Below, piece after piece: positions 1-8,525 of a DNA stretch of 64,000 nt. The first letter of the stretch is position 1; each line of letters opens with the position of its first letter. The stretch covers positions 3,361,501-3,425,500 of the forward strand of contig NZ_CP109017.1 of NCBI RefSeq assembly GCF_036226765.1. The letters run 5' to 3'. Position numbers and translations under genes: made by a program. The DNA comes from Streptomyces sp. NBC_00670. GTDB lineage: Bacteria; Actinomycetota; Actinomycetes; Streptomycetales; Streptomycetaceae. Under the pieces are notes generated by a model. The model did not search any database and had not been told where the DNA came from. It saw only the letters and a list, made by a program, of their open reading frames with translations.

Positions 1-602
1 TCGGGGCCCAGCGGGAGCGCGTACGGCGTCTTCACTCCGGCCGACTTCAACGCGCGCGCGTCGGCGGCCAGTTGCTCCCAGGTGGTGGGCGGGTGGCTGA
101 TCCCGGCCTTGGCGAACAGCTTCTTGTTGTAGAAGAGCAGCCGGGTGGAGGCCGCGAACGGCATCCCGTACTGCACCCGGTTCAGCTCCCCCGCCTGGCT
201 CAGTTCGTGGACGAAGTCGGCCTGGACGGGGATGGAGAGGAGGTCGGAGGCGCGGTAGAGCTTGTCGGCGGCCGCGTAGTCGGCGTAGGCGCCGATCTGC
301 GCCAGGTCGGGGGCGTCGCCCGCGTCGACCATCTGTTTGACCTTGCGGTCGACGTCGTTCCACGAGTAGACGCTGACGTCGACCTTCACGCCCGGGTGCT
401 TGTCCTCGTACGCGTCGACCAGCGTGTTCCAGTACTTCTGGGAGGAGTTGGCCGCCGAGTCCCCGTAGTCGGCCGCGACCAGTTTCAGGGTGACGTCCCC
501 GGAGCCGCCCGGCCCCCCGCAGCCGGCGAGGGTCGCCGTCATCCCCAGTGCGGTGACCGCCGCGCCCAGTACCGTCGTCCTCCGAGCCCCGCGCCGCCGC
601 AC
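1..602 (-). CDS. ABC transporter sugar-binding lipoprotein (partial, C-terminus beyond window)
   Basis: Only the first 200 or so codons are in the window; the gene continues past base 1. The N-terminus is a lipoprotein signal: an Arg-rich start, a hydrophobic stretch and a lipobox LAGC at about residues 24-27, followed by a Gly/Ser linker. The mature part has the look of family 1 extracellular solute-binding proteins (YED-HPGVKVDV, FYNKKLFAKAGI, PPTTWEQL). It should deliver a sugar to an ABC permease outside the window. The GTG start at 602 has GGAG about 8 bases upstream. It is transcribed divergently from nagK across the twin dre sites, which suggests an amino-sugar or chitin-derived substrate; that is inference, since the binding pocket cannot be read from sequence. 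Confidence 0.85.
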   Translation of the reverse strand, partial: MRRRGARRTTVLGAAVTALGMTATLAGCGGPGGSGDVTLKLVAADYGDSAANSSQKYWNTLVDAYEDKHPGVKVDVSVYSWNDVDRKVKQMVDAGDAPDLAQIGAYADYAAADKLYRASDLLSIPVQADFVHELSQAGELNRVQYGMPFAASTRLLFYNKKLFAKAGISHPPTTWEQLAADARALKSAGVKTPYALPLGP

Positions 603-666
603 CGACCACTCCTGTTTCCGCTGGTTGTGTGTGGTTACCGTCTCGTATGCCGAAACGATTCGGCTA

Positions 667-700
667 TAAGGTCTACACCACTCTAGTGGACTAGACCTCT
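667..700. promoter_or_regulatory. Twin DasR-responsive elements (dre)
   Basis: Two 16-bp sites lie back to back: 667-682 (TAAGGTCTACACCACT, 12 of 16 to the dre consensus ACTGGTCTAGACCACT) and 685-700 (AGTGGACTAGACCTCT, 14 of 16 to the G/C-swapped form AGTGGTCTAGACCACT). Their centres are 18 bp apart. DasR is the GntR-family repressor of GlcNAc and chitin use in Streptomyces. The location between the binding-protein gene and nagK-nagA fits control of both transcripts. Confidence 0.8.
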
Positions 701-727
701 CCGGGTCCGAGCGTCACACTGTTCCAC

Positions 728-1747
728 GTGAAACACGTCATCGCCCTTGATGTGGGCGGCACCGGGATGAAGGCCGCCCTGGTAGGGGCGGAAGGCAAGT
801 TGCTGTACCGCGCGCGCCGGCCCACCGGCCGCGAGCGGGGCCCCGAGGCGGTGACGACGGCGGTCCTCGACTTCGCCGCCGAACTCCGCGCCCACGGCGT
901 CAGCGAGTTCGGCGAACCGGCGGTCGCGGCCGGCGTCGCCGTCCCCGGCATCGTCGACGACGAGCGGGGCGTGGCCGTCTACTCGGCCAACCTCGGTTGG
1001 CGCGACGTACCGTTGCGCGCCCGGCTGAGCGAGCGGCTCGGCGGTGTCCCCGTCGCCCTCGGCCACGACGTACGCACCGGCGGCCTGGCCGAGGGCCGCA
1101 TCGGCGCCGGTCAGGGCGCCGACCGCTTTCTGTTCGTACCGCTGGGAACCGGCATCGCGGGCGCCATCGGCATCGACGGCCGGGTGGAGGCGGGCGCGCA
1201 CGGCTTCGCGGGCGAGATCGGCCATGTCGTCGTACGGCCCGGCGGCGTCGACTGCCCCTGCGGGCAGCGCGGTTGTCTGGAGCGGTACGCCTCCGCCTCC
1301 GCCGTCGGCCTGGCCTGGGCCGCCGCCTGCGGGAACCCGGAGGCGGACGCGGCGGACTGCGCCCGGGCCGTGGCCGCCGGGGACGCCCGGGCGATGGAGG
1401 TCTGGCAGGCCGCCGTCGACGCGCTCGCCGACGGTCTGGTCACCGCCTTCACCCTGCTCGACCCGCGCACGCTGATCATCGGCGGCGGGCTGGCGGAGGC
1501 CGGGCCCACCCTGTTCGACCCGCTGCGCCGGGCCCTGCGCGACCGCGTCACCTTCCAGAAGCTGCCCTCCGTCGTCCACGCGGGCCTCGGCGACAACGCC
1601 GGCTGTCTGGGCGCGGGCCTGCTCGCCTGGGACCTGCACGCCGCGGGCGGCCCGCGAAAGGAACCCACGCCGGTCGTGCCCACCGTCCGTGACACCACTG
1701 ACCCCTCGACCGATCCCTCGGTTGATCCCTCGATTCCTCGGAGGTAA
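728..1747 (+). CDS. nagK: ROK-family N-acetylglucosamine kinase
   Basis: This 339-residue ROK kinase should phosphorylate GlcNAc to GlcNAc-6-phosphate in the cytoplasm. The N-terminal phosphate-binding motif DVGGTGMK is at residues 8-15. The ROK zinc motif C-x-C-G-x2-G-C-L-E is near residues 176-185, and a second ATP-domain glycine motif (IIGGGLAEAG) follows. Length is close to the family norm of 300-330, with a Pro/Asp/Ser-rich tail of about 20 residues. It starts with GTG at 728. The stop overlaps the ribosome binding site of nagA, so the two genes are surely co-transcribed. Glucokinase is the main alternative within ROK, but coupling to nagA and the dre sites favour GlcNAc. Confidence 0.88.
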   Translation: MKHVIALDVGGTGMKAALVGAEGKLLYRARRPTGRERGPEAVTTAVLDFAAELRAHGVSEFGEPAVAAGVAVPGIVDDERGVAVYSANLGWRDVPLRARLSERLGGVPVALGHDVRTGGLAEGRIGAGQGADRFLFVPLGTGIAGAIGIDGRVEAGAHGFAGEIGHVVVRPGGVDCPCGQRGCLERYASASAVGLAWAAACGNPEADAADCARAVAAGDARAMEVWQAAVDALADGLVTAFTLLDPRTLIIGGGLAEAGPTLFDPLRRALRDRVTFQKLPSVVHAGLGDNAGCLGAGLLAWDLHAAGGPRKEPTPVVPTVRDTTDPSTDPSVDPSIPRR

Positions 1748-1754
1748 CCACCTG

Positions 1755-2924
1755 ATGGCCCCTAGCAAGGTTCTCGCCGGTGCCCGGACGGTGCTGCCCA
1801 CCGGGATCGTGGACGACGGCCGCGTGGTCGTCGAGGGCGCGCGCATCACCGCCGCGTCCGGCGCCGACGCCCGGCCCGCCGCCGGGCCCGGCACCGCCAC
1901 CGTCGACCTCTCCGGCCACTGGCTGGTCCCCGGCTTCGTCGATCTGCACAACCACGGCGGCGGCGGTGCCTCGTTCACCTCCGGTTCCGTCGAGGACGTG
2001 CTGACCGGCATCCGCACCCACCGGGAGCACGGCACCACCACCCTCGTCGCCTCCACCGTCACCGAGGAGACGGACCAGCTCGCCCAGCGCGCCGGGCTGC
2101 TGTCCGAACTGGCCGAACAGGGCGACCTGGCCGGCATCCACTTCGAGGGCCCCTTCATCTCCCCCTGCCGCAAGGGCGCCCACTCCGCCGCCCTGCTGCG
2201 CGACCCCGACCCGGCCGAGGTGCGCAAGCTGGTCGACGCGGCCCGCGGGCAGGCCCGGATGGTCACCCTCGCCACCGAACTCCCCGGCGGCCTGGACTCC
2301 GTACGGCTCCTCACCGAGCAGGGCGTGATCGCCGCGGTCGGGCACACGGACGCCACCTACGAGCAGACCGTCGCCGCCATCGACGCGGGCGCGACCGTGG
2401 CCACGCATCTGTTCAACGCGATGCCGACTCTCGGCCACCGCGCCCCCGGCCCGGTCACCGCGCTGCTGGAGGACGAGCGGGTCACCGTCGAACTGATCAA
2501 CGACGGCACGCATCTCCACCCGGCCGCCCTCCAACTGGCGTTCCGTCACGCGGGCGCGGCCCGGGTCGCGTTCATCACCGACGCGATGGACGCGGCCGGC
2601 TTCGGCGACGGCCGCTATCTGCTCGGCCCGCTGGAGGTCGAGGTCAGCGACGGGGTGGCGCGGCTGGTGGAGGGCGGCTCGATCGCCGGCTCCACGCTCA
2701 CCCTGGACCGGGCGTTCCAGCGGGCGGTCACGGTCGACGGCCTCCCGGTCGAGGACGTCGTCGCCGCCCTCTCGGCCAACCCCGCGCGGCTGCTGGGCAA
2801 GGCCGACGAGGTGGGCTCGCTGACGCCGGGCACCTATGCCGACCTGGTCGTTCTCGACGAGGAGTTCGCGCTGAAGGGCGTGATGCGCCGGGGCGAGTGG
2901 GTGATCGATCCCCAACTGGGCTGA
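1755..2924 (+). CDS. nagA: N-acetylglucosamine-6-phosphate deacetylase
   Basis: NagA hydrolyses GlcNAc-6-P to GlcN-6-P and acetate, the committed step of GlcNAc catabolism and the source of the DasR ligand. The amidohydrolase signatures are intact: HNHGGGG (metal site, about residues 62-68), HFEGPF, GHTDATYEQ, THLFNAM and the catalytic Asp in ITDAMDAAG. I chose the ATG at 1755 (MAPSKVLAG, 389 residues) because GGAGG at 1739-1744 sits 10 bases upstream; the open frame runs further up but overlaps nagK without a ribosome binding site. It is the second gene of nagK-nagA and is followed by a strong terminator. Confidence 0.93.
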   Translation: MAPSKVLAGARTVLPTGIVDDGRVVVEGARITAASGADARPAAGPGTATVDLSGHWLVPGFVDLHNHGGGGASFTSGSVEDVLTGIRTHREHGTTTLVASTVTEETDQLAQRAGLLSELAEQGDLAGIHFEGPFISPCRKGAHSAALLRDPDPAEVRKLVDAARGQARMVTLATELPGGLDSVRLLTEQGVIAAVGHTDATYEQTVAAIDAGATVATHLFNAMPTLGHRAPGPVTALLEDERVTVELINDGTHLHPAALQLAFRHAGAARVAFITDAMDAAGFGDGRYLLGPLEVEVSDGVARLVEGGSIAGSTLTLDRAFQRAVTVDGLPVEDVVAALSANPARLLGKADEVGSLTPGTYADLVVLDEEFALKGVMRRGEWVIDPQLG

Positions 2925-2951
2925 TTCGCCCCGTTGCTGACCGCCCTTCGG

Positions 2952-2993
2952 GAGTCGGTGGTGGGCCCGGGGGTCTGGGCCCACCACCGACTC
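2952..2993 (+). terminator. Intrinsic terminator after nagA
   Basis: A perfect 17-bp inverted repeat (arms GAGTCGGTGGTGGGCCC) surrounds an 8-base loop and is followed by CTTTGG. It begins 27 bases after the nagA stop and separates nagK-nagA from the downstream sugar-phosphate kinase. Confidence 0.85.
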
Positions 2994-3105
2994 TTTGGCA
3001 TGATCGAGTCTCCTCAACCGCCACCGGCGCGCGCACTGTGGAAACAGCACGCACGCTGGGAGTACGCACACGCGTCACCGCACGATCCGAGGGAGGTCGG
3101 CCCGG

Positions 3106-4035
3106 GTGATCCTCACGGTCACACTGAACACCGCTCTCGACCTCACCTATCGCGTCCCCGCACTGCGCCCGCACACCGCGCACCGGGTGACCGAGGTGAC
3201 CGAACGGCCCGGCGGCAAGGGGCTGAACGTGGCCCGCGTGCTCGCCGCGCTCGGCCACCGGGCGACCGTCACCGGCTTCGCCGGCGGCCGCACCGGTGAC
3301 GCCCTGCGGGAACGGCTGGCCGACTGCTCCGGCGTGGTGGACGCGCTGATACCCGTGGCCGGCGCCACCCGGCGGACCGTCGCCGTGGTGGACGCCGCCA
3401 CCGGGGACACCACCCAGCTCAACGAGCCGGGACCGCTGATCTCTCCCGCCGAGTGGTCCGCGTTCCAGCGGGCCTACGAGGAGCTGCTGGGCTCGGCCGC
3501 CGCGGTCGCCCTGTGCGGGAGCCTGCCGCCGGGGGTGCCGGTGGGCGCGTACGCGGGGCTGGTCCGTACCGCGCGGGCGCACCGGGTGCCGGTGCTCCTG
3601 GACACCAGCGGCGAGCCGCTGCGCCGCGGGGTGGCCGCCCGCCCCGACATCGTCAAGCCGAACGCGGAGGAGCTGGCCGAGCTCACCGGGGCGCACGACC
3701 CCGCGCAGGCCACCCGGGACGCCCGGCGCCGGGGCGCGCACACCGTGGTCGCCTCGCTGGGCGCGAAGGGGCTGCTCGCGGTGAACGCCGAGGGCCGCTG
3801 GCGCGCGGTGCCGCCGCGCGGACTGCGCGGCAACCCGACGGGCGCGGGCGACTCGGCGGTGGCGGGCCTGCTGTCGGCCTTGGTGGATCACCTGCCGTGG
3901 CCCGACCGGCTGGCACGTGCCACCGCCCTGTCCGCGGCGACGGTCCTGTCACCGACGGCGGGCGAATTCGACCGGCGGGACTACGAGGAGCTGCTCACAC
4001 GGGTCGCGGTGACCCCGGAGACGACGGCGGCGTGA
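3106..4035 (+). CDS. 1-phosphofructokinase / tagatose-6-phosphate kinase family sugar kinase
   Basis: The 309-residue protein belongs to the PfkB family, hexose-phosphate kinase branch (FruK/LacC type). The motif PGGKGLNVARVLAALG is at about residues 36-51, and the anion-hole signature GNPTGAGDSAVAG with catalytic Asp near residue 248 is intact. It would phosphorylate fructose-1-P or another ketohexose phosphate. The GTG at 3106 has GAGGTCGG just upstream. It is separated from nagA by a terminator and so probably has its own promoter. No fructose PTS genes are adjacent, so the exact substrate is open; a tagatose-6-P or GlcN-related phosphate is possible. Confidence 0.8.
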   Translation: MILTVTLNTALDLTYRVPALRPHTAHRVTEVTERPGGKGLNVARVLAALGHRATVTGFAGGRTGDALRERLADCSGVVDALIPVAGATRRTVAVVDAATGDTTQLNEPGPLISPAEWSAFQRAYEELLGSAAAVALCGSLPPGVPVGAYAGLVRTARAHRVPVLLDTSGEPLRRGVAARPDIVKPNAEELAELTGAHDPAQATRDARRRGAHTVVASLGAKGLLAVNAEGRWRAVPPRGLRGNPTGAGDSAVAGLLSALVDHLPWPDRLARATALSAATVLSPTAGEFDRRDYEELLTRVAVTPETTAA

Positions 4036-4042
4036 CGGCCCC

Positions 4043-5053
4043 TCAGTCCTTGACCTGGCCTTCCTTCAGCCAGAGCTGGTCCAGGAGGACGTCGCACTTG
4101 TCGCCGTCCTGGCAGGAGAGGGTGATCGTGTTGGTGCCCTTGTTGAGCGTGGGCCAGACGTAGGTCTTGGTCCAGCCCTTGGCGAAGTCGCCGTCCTTGG
4201 CGTGGGCGAAGTTGCCCAGGTTCACCTTGCTGCCGAACTCCTTGCCGTTGACCGTCATCGTCATCGACTGGTCGTCGCCGGCCGCGCTGTAGTGCGCGAA
4301 CACCGTGTAGGCGCCGTCCTTGGGGATGCCGTTGACGGTCCAGGTGACCTGGGAGCCGACGGTGTTCAGGCCGGTCACATAGCTGCCGCCGTCGGCCTCG
4401 GCGCCCTCCACCTCCGAGGCGATGGTGGCGCCGCCCTCCAGCTTGAGCGCCTTGGCGTCGATCTTGGGCAGTTCCTCCGTGTCGCCGGAGGCGTCCGCGT
4501 CCGAGCCACTCGGGGAGGGGCTCTGGCTCGCCGACGGGGTGGTGTCGCCCGCGGTGTTCTTCTTGTCGCCGTCGGAGTCGTCGCCGAGCATGGCGACGCT
4601 GATGCCGATCACCACGGCGGCCACCACCGCTATCGCGCCGATCAGCAGGCCCTTGGTGTTCGGGCCCCGCCCGCGCCCGCCGCCGCTGCCGCCCGCGGGG
4701 TCCCTGCGGCTGGGCGGCGCCCCGCCGGGGACGGTCTCGGGGGCCGCGTAGTGCGGGTTCGGCTGTCCGGGCGGCCCATAGGTGCCGTACGCCTGCTGCT
4801 GCGGGACCTGGCCGTACGCCGCCGTCTGCCCCGGTGCCCCCGCCTGCCCGTACTGGCCGGTCGCCTGCGGCTGCTGCGGCTGCTGTGCGCCGCCGTACTG
4901 CCGCTGACCGACCGCCCGCACCCTGTTGACCGAGTTGGGGTAGCCGTAGCCGCCGCTCGGCGGCTGGGCTCCGTTGGCCTGACCGTCGGCGTAGAGGTAG
5001 CCGAACGGGTCGTCGTCCTCGGGCGTGCTCGCGCCGTTGTTGCCGGGCGTCAT
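4043..5053 (-). CDS. Single-pass membrane protein with extracellular CBM6/35-like domain
   Basis: The 336-residue protein has three parts. Residues 1-125 are disordered, rich in Gln, Pro, Gly and Tyr. One membrane segment follows (LLIGAIAVVAAVVIGISVAML, about 136-156, preceded by Arg/Lys). After a Ser/Asp linker, the C-terminal 130 residues resemble a carbohydrate-binding module of the CBM6/35 beta-sandwich type (EVEGAEADGGSYV, YTVFAHYSA, NTITLSC, LLDQLWL). Topology predicts the module outside the cell. Two Cys near the end could form a disulphide. The gene converges on the sugar kinase with a 7-bp gap. The family assignment is by pattern only; the ligand is unknown. Confidence 0.72.
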   Translation of the reverse strand: MTPGNNGASTPEDDDPFGYLYADGQANGAQPPSGGYGYPNSVNRVRAVGQRQYGGAQQPQQPQATGQYGQAGAPGQTAAYGQVPQQQAYGTYGPPGQPNPHYAAPETVPGGAPPSRRDPAGGSGGGRGRGPNTKGLLIGAIAVVAAVVIGISVAMLGDDSDGDKKNTAGDTTPSASQSPSPSGSDADASGDTEELPKIDAKALKLEGGATIASEVEGAEADGGSYVTGLNTVGSQVTWTVNGIPKDGAYTVFAHYSAAGDDQSMTMTVNGKEFGSKVNLGNFAHAKDGDFAKGWTKTYVWPTLNKGTNTITLSCQDGDKCDVLLDQLWLKEGQVKD

Positions 5054-5169
5054 CCCTTGGTGCTCCTAGCGGGTGGGGGTGCGGATGCGTGCTGGGCTGA
5101 ACTGCGAGCGTACCCGCTTCCGGAGGCCCGTACCGGTGTCTTCCTGCTCACCCCCGCGGTGAGCTGGAG

Positions 5170-6942
5170 CTATCCCGCACGCCTGTGCTGTTTGGGACGG
5201 GATCGTTTCTCGACGTACATCCGTTCGTCAGCGGATTTCAACACCTCGTCCGCCGTCATGCCGCAATGTGCCCAGCCGATGCCGAAGCTGGCGCCCACCC
5301 GCATGACCCGTCCGTCGACCCGAATGGGCTGGATGATCTCGTTGCGCAGCCGTACGGCGAGGTCCTGGGCGTCGGCGCGGCCGAGGCCGTCGGCCAGCAC
5401 CACGAACTCGTCGCCGCCGAGCCGGGCGACGGTGTCGCCGTCCCGCACGCCCCGGGTCAGCCGACCGGCCACCTCGACGAGGACGGCGTCACCGGCGTTG
5501 TGCCCGAAGCGGTCGTTGATCGACTTGAAGCCGTCGAGGTCGCAGAAGAGGACCGCGAGCCCCTTGGTGCCGTCGTCCGTCCCGTCGGCCGGGGCGACGG
5601 TGTGCACATGGTGGTCGAAGCCGTCGTACGGTCCCCGGGCCGAGAGCGGGCCGAAGCCGTGCCCGCCGGTGTCGTACACCGCGGGGTGGCCGGCCGGGGG
5701 CGTGTCCGTGAGGCCCGGCTCGCCGAAGCCGCCGAAGGCCGTGTGCCCGTCGAAGACCGCGTGACCGCCGAAGGCCGTGTGCTCGCCGTACTCGCCGTAC
5801 TGCCCGTGCGCCGCGTCGGCCGACTCGGCTCCGTCGGCGGCCACGGCGTGCGGGCGCTGACAGAGCCGGGCGGAGAGCCGGGAGCGCAGTTCGGCGGAGT
5901 TGGGCAGTCCGGTGAGCGAGTCGTGCGAGGCCCGGTGGGCGAGCTGGAGCTCGCGCCGCTTGCGCTCCTCTATGTCCTCGACGTGCGTGAGCAGGAAGCG
6001 GGGCCCGTCGGCGGCGTCCGCGACGACGGAGTTGCGCAGTGAGACCCAGACGTACGTGCCGTCCCGGCGCCCGAGGCGCAGCTCGGCGCGGCCGCCCTCC
6101 GCGGAGGTGCGCAGCAGGGTGCTGATGTCCTCGGGATGGACCAGGTCGGAGAAGGAGTAGCGGCGCATCGAGGCGGCGGGCCTGCCGAGCAGCCGGCACA
6201 GCGCGTCGTTGCTGCGCAGGATGCGGCCGTGCTGGTCACCGCCCATCTCGGCGATGGCCATGCCGGAGGGGGCGTACTCGAAGGCCTGCCGGAAGGACTC
6301 CTCGCTGGCGCGCAGCGCCTGCTGGTCCCGTTCGAGCCGCACCAGCGCGCGCTGCATGTTGGCGCGCAACCGGGCGTTGCTGATCGCGGTGGCCGCCTGG
6401 AACGCGTACATCTGGAGCGCCTCGCGGCCCCAGGCGCCGGGCCGGCGGCCGTTGCGCGGCCGGTCCACGGAGAGGACGCCGATCAGTTCGCCGGAGGAAC
6501 CGCTGCCGCCCGGACCGTACAGGGGTGCGAACAGGCGGTCGGAGGGGTGCCACTCGTCCTCGAAGCGGGGTTCGGGCCCGTCCGAACGCCACTGGGGAAC
6601 GTCGTCGTCGTCGAGGATCCAGCCCTCGGCGTGGGATATGAACCGCAGGTCGCCCCAGGCCTCGCCCATGTTGAGCCGCCGGTTCCAGGCGGCGCGGGAG
6701 CCGACCCGGCCCGCCATCATCTGCTCGACGGTGGAGCTTCCGGCCAGGGCCGCGACCACGAGGTCGCCGTCGGGGCGTACGAGGTTGACGGCCGCCAGTT
6801 CGTATCCGAGGCCGTTGACCACGCCGTCGGCGACGGTCTGCAACGTGTCCGCCAGACTGCGGGCGGTGTGGATGTCCGCCATGACCTCGTGGAGCTTCCG
6901 CAGAGTCGCAAGACGGACGTACGGCTCCGAGTCGGTCTCCAT
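5170..6942 (-). CDS. cdgB: Diguanylate cyclase CdgB (GAF-PAS-GGDEF)
   Basis: The 590-residue protein has a GAF domain (about 15-190), a helix, a PAS/PAC domain (about 215-325) and a GGDEF domain. The active-site GGDEF at about 508-512 is intact and is preceded by the inhibitory RxxD site (RDGD, five residues upstream), so it should make c-di-GMP from 2 GTP with product inhibition. This architecture and position match the developmental cyclase CdgB of S. coelicolor (SCO4281, from memory), a target of BldD. A Gly/His/Phe-rich insertion of about 75 residues interrupts the start of the GGDEF domain after DSLTGLPN. The ATG at 6942 is preceded on its strand by GAGGG. Confidence 0.92.
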   Translation of the reverse strand: METDSEPYVRLATLRKLHEVMADIHTARSLADTLQTVADGVVNGLGYELAAVNLVRPDGDLVVAALAGSSTVEQMMAGRVGSRAAWNRRLNMGEAWGDLRFISHAEGWILDDDDVPQWRSDGPEPRFEDEWHPSDRLFAPLYGPGGSGSSGELIGVLSVDRPRNGRRPGAWGREALQMYAFQAATAISNARLRANMQRALVRLERDQQALRASEESFRQAFEYAPSGMAIAEMGGDQHGRILRSNDALCRLLGRPAASMRRYSFSDLVHPEDISTLLRTSAEGGRAELRLGRRDGTYVWVSLRNSVVADAADGPRFLLTHVEDIEERKRRELQLAHRASHDSLTGLPNSAELRSRLSARLCQRPHAVAADGAESADAAHGQYGEYGEHTAFGGHAVFDGHTAFGGFGEPGLTDTPPAGHPAVYDTGGHGFGPLSARGPYDGFDHHVHTVAPADGTDDGTKGLAVLFCDLDGFKSINDRFGHNAGDAVLVEVAGRLTRGVRDGDTVARLGGDEFVVLADGLGRADAQDLAVRLRNEIIQPIRVDGRVMRVGASFGIGWAHCGMTADEVLKSADERMYVEKRSRPKQHRRAG

Positions 6943-7075
6943 GCGCCCTCCCCTCGAGATCTCGCGGTAACTCCGTAACCCCAGGGTTGTCTTCGGCGTA
7001 CGCCCTGCATCCTCACCGCTACTGAATCACAGCGCGCTGCTCACTCGGCACACAGGGTCAACAAAATACGCATCT

Positions 7076-7091
7076 TGTGACTCAAGTCACA
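7076..7091. promoter_or_regulatory. Crp-like palindrome upstream of cdgB
   Basis: TGTGACTCAAGTCACA is a perfect match to the general CRP core (TGTGA-N6-TCACA) and to the Streptomyces Crp form GTG-N6-GNCAC. It lies 134 bp upstream of the cdgB start and about 390 bp from the flavin reductase start. Binding is inferred from sequence only. Confidence 0.6.
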
Positions 7092-7480
7092 GCAAAAGGT
7101 GAGCATTTGGGAGGGGTTTCTGCTTTTTCCCGCGTTCTGCGTTTTCCCGTGTTCTCCCGTGTTCTTTTACCGAACACAATTCAAAGCCCTGTGGGGTCCC
7201 CATGAACGACTGCGAGCATACGACGCCGGGAGCGGGCGCGTGGCCGTTCCGGATCATCGCGCGGAGGGGGCGCCGGTCGCGGGGGCCGCCAGTCGCCCGT
7301 CACCGGTCCGGGCTGCGGCCCGGGTCCTAGGACCCGTCTGGACCCCTGGCCCGATGCGCCGTCGCGAACACGGCAACTACCGTCGTGACCGTGCTCAACA
7401 CCTCGCAGATCCCTCCGCAGCCCCTCTCGTCCGCCCGTCCCGCCGGCCCCGGTCCCGCCGCCGGCGGGCATGCTGAAGGG
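7092..7480. other. Intergenic region cdgB / flavin reductase
   Basis: About 390 bp without a supportable gene. It holds a pyrimidine-rich AT-richer stretch (7120-7185) with a repeated CGTGTTCT, and a small palindrome GGGTCCTAGGACCC near 7324-7337. Open frames here lack codon bias and family features. Promoters for both flanking genes are expected, but I could not place them. Confidence 0.4.
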
Positions 7481-7990
7481 GTGAGCGACGACGAGTTCCG
7501 TGCCGCCATGTCCCGCCTGGCCGCGGGCGTGGTCCTGGTGACCGCGCACGAGCCGGCGCTGGACCCCGAGGGCCCGCGCGGGGAGGACGTGGGCATGACG
7601 GCCACCGCCTTCCTGTCGGTCTCCCTCGACCCGCCCCTGGTCATGGTCAGCCTGCGCGAGGGCTCCCGCATGGACGAACTCCTCGACGAACAGCCGCTGT
7701 GGGCGGTCTCGGTGCTCGCCGAGAGCCAGCGGCACATCGCGGGGCGGTTCGCGATGAAGGGCCGCATCAGCGACCGGCTGCTGTTCGAGGACATCGCCTA
7801 CGTGCGCGGCCGGGCGTCGGGGGCGCCATTGGTGGGGGGTGCGCTGGCGACCGTGGAGTGCCGCACGGAGCAGCGGGTGCCGGCGGGCGACCACACCCTC
7901 GTCGTCGGCCGCGTCCTCACCGCCACCGCACCCGATTCGGGGGCGGGCCCCCTGACGTACTTCCGGGGCCGGTATCGGGCGCTCGGATAA
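7481..7990 (+). CDS. Flavin reductase-like FMN-binding protein
   Basis: A flavin reductase domain protein of the split-barrel (HpaC/ActVB-like) family. The typical core is visible: [11 protein letters not shown], the [21 protein letters not shown] substrate/FMN strand pair, then HIAGRFA and the C-terminal YFRGRYR. It would reduce FMN or FAD with NAD(P)H, often to feed a partner monooxygenase, but no monooxygenase is adjacent. I prefer the GTG at 7481 (169 residues, GAAGGGG just upstream). An in-frame GTG at 7385 would add a Pro/Ala-rich 32-residue extension without a ribosome binding site. Confidence 0.8.
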   Translation: MSDDEFRAAMSRLAAGVVLVTAHEPALDPEGPRGEDVGMTATAFLSVSLDPPLVMVSLREGSRMDELLDEQPLWAVSVLAESQRHIAGRFAMKGRISDRLLFEDIAYVRGRASGAPLVGGALATVECRTEQRVPAGDHTLVVGRVLTATAPDSGAGPLTYFRGRYRALG

Positions 7991-8096
7991 CGGGGGACGG
8001 CGCGGGAAAACGATCCGGGCGCGGGACGGCCCGGGGAGTGGGACGCACGGGGGCGTTGCATTCGCACCCGGTGAATTCACGGACGCGGTGCGGGAA

Positions 8097-8525
8097 TTAC
8101 TGCCAGCCGCGGCCGGAACGCCCCCGCTTGGTCTCGGCACGCTGCTTCTTCTCACGCAACCGTCGTTCGTTGATTCCGCGCGGAATCCGCGTCGGTCTGC
8201 GCGGCTTGGGCGGGGGCGCGGTCGCCTCGGCGAGCAGCGAGGCGAGGCGCACGGCGGCCGCCTCGCGATTGCGCCACTGCGAACGGTGCTCGGAGGCGCG
8301 CACACTGAGCACCCCGTCGACCAGCCGCCCGGCCAGCCGCTCCAGCGCACGCCGCTTCCACACCTCGGGCAGCGCCTCGGTCCCGGCCACGTCGAACCGC
8401 ACCTCGACCTGGGTGTCGGTGGTGTTGACGTGCTGCCCGCCGGGCCCCGAGGATCGCGAGAACCTCCACACGAGCTCGCTCTCGGGCAACACGACGGAAC
8501 CACGCACGACATAGGGACCGGACAT
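8097..8525 (-). CDS. arfB: Alternative ribosome rescue factor ArfB-like (peptidyl-tRNA hydrolase, class I RF GGQ domain)
   Basis: The protein has the catalytic GGQ loop ([20 protein letters not shown], about residues 20-39) of release factors without the codon-recognition domains. A basic C-terminal tail follows ([27 protein letters not shown]), like that with which ArfB/YaeJ enters the empty mRNA channel. It should hydrolyse peptidyl-tRNA on stalled ribosomes. The length of 142 residues from the ATG at 8525 is normal (E. coli 140); GGAAGG lies 4 bases upstream. The longer in-frame start gives an unlikely prefix. It converges on the flavin reductase gene and is divergent from terD. Confidence 0.88.
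   Translation of the reverse strand: MSGPYVVRGSVVLPESELVWRFSRSSGPGGQHVNTTDTQVEVRFDVAGTEALPEVWKRRALERLAGRLVDGVLSVRASEHRSQWRNREAAAVRLASLLAEATAPPPKPRRPTRIPRGINERRLREKKQRAETKRGRSGRGWQ

Noticed and set aside
6943..7100. BldD box upstream of cdgB
   Set aside because: BldD is known to control cdgB in S. coelicolor, but no clear TNAC-N6-GTNA site could be read here; only the Crp-like palindrome fits a consensus.
7099..7476. Plus-strand open frame between cdgB and the flavin reductase gene
   Set aside because: The predicted protein is Phe/Pro/Arg-rich without family resemblance, and the codon pattern breaks with the neighbours.
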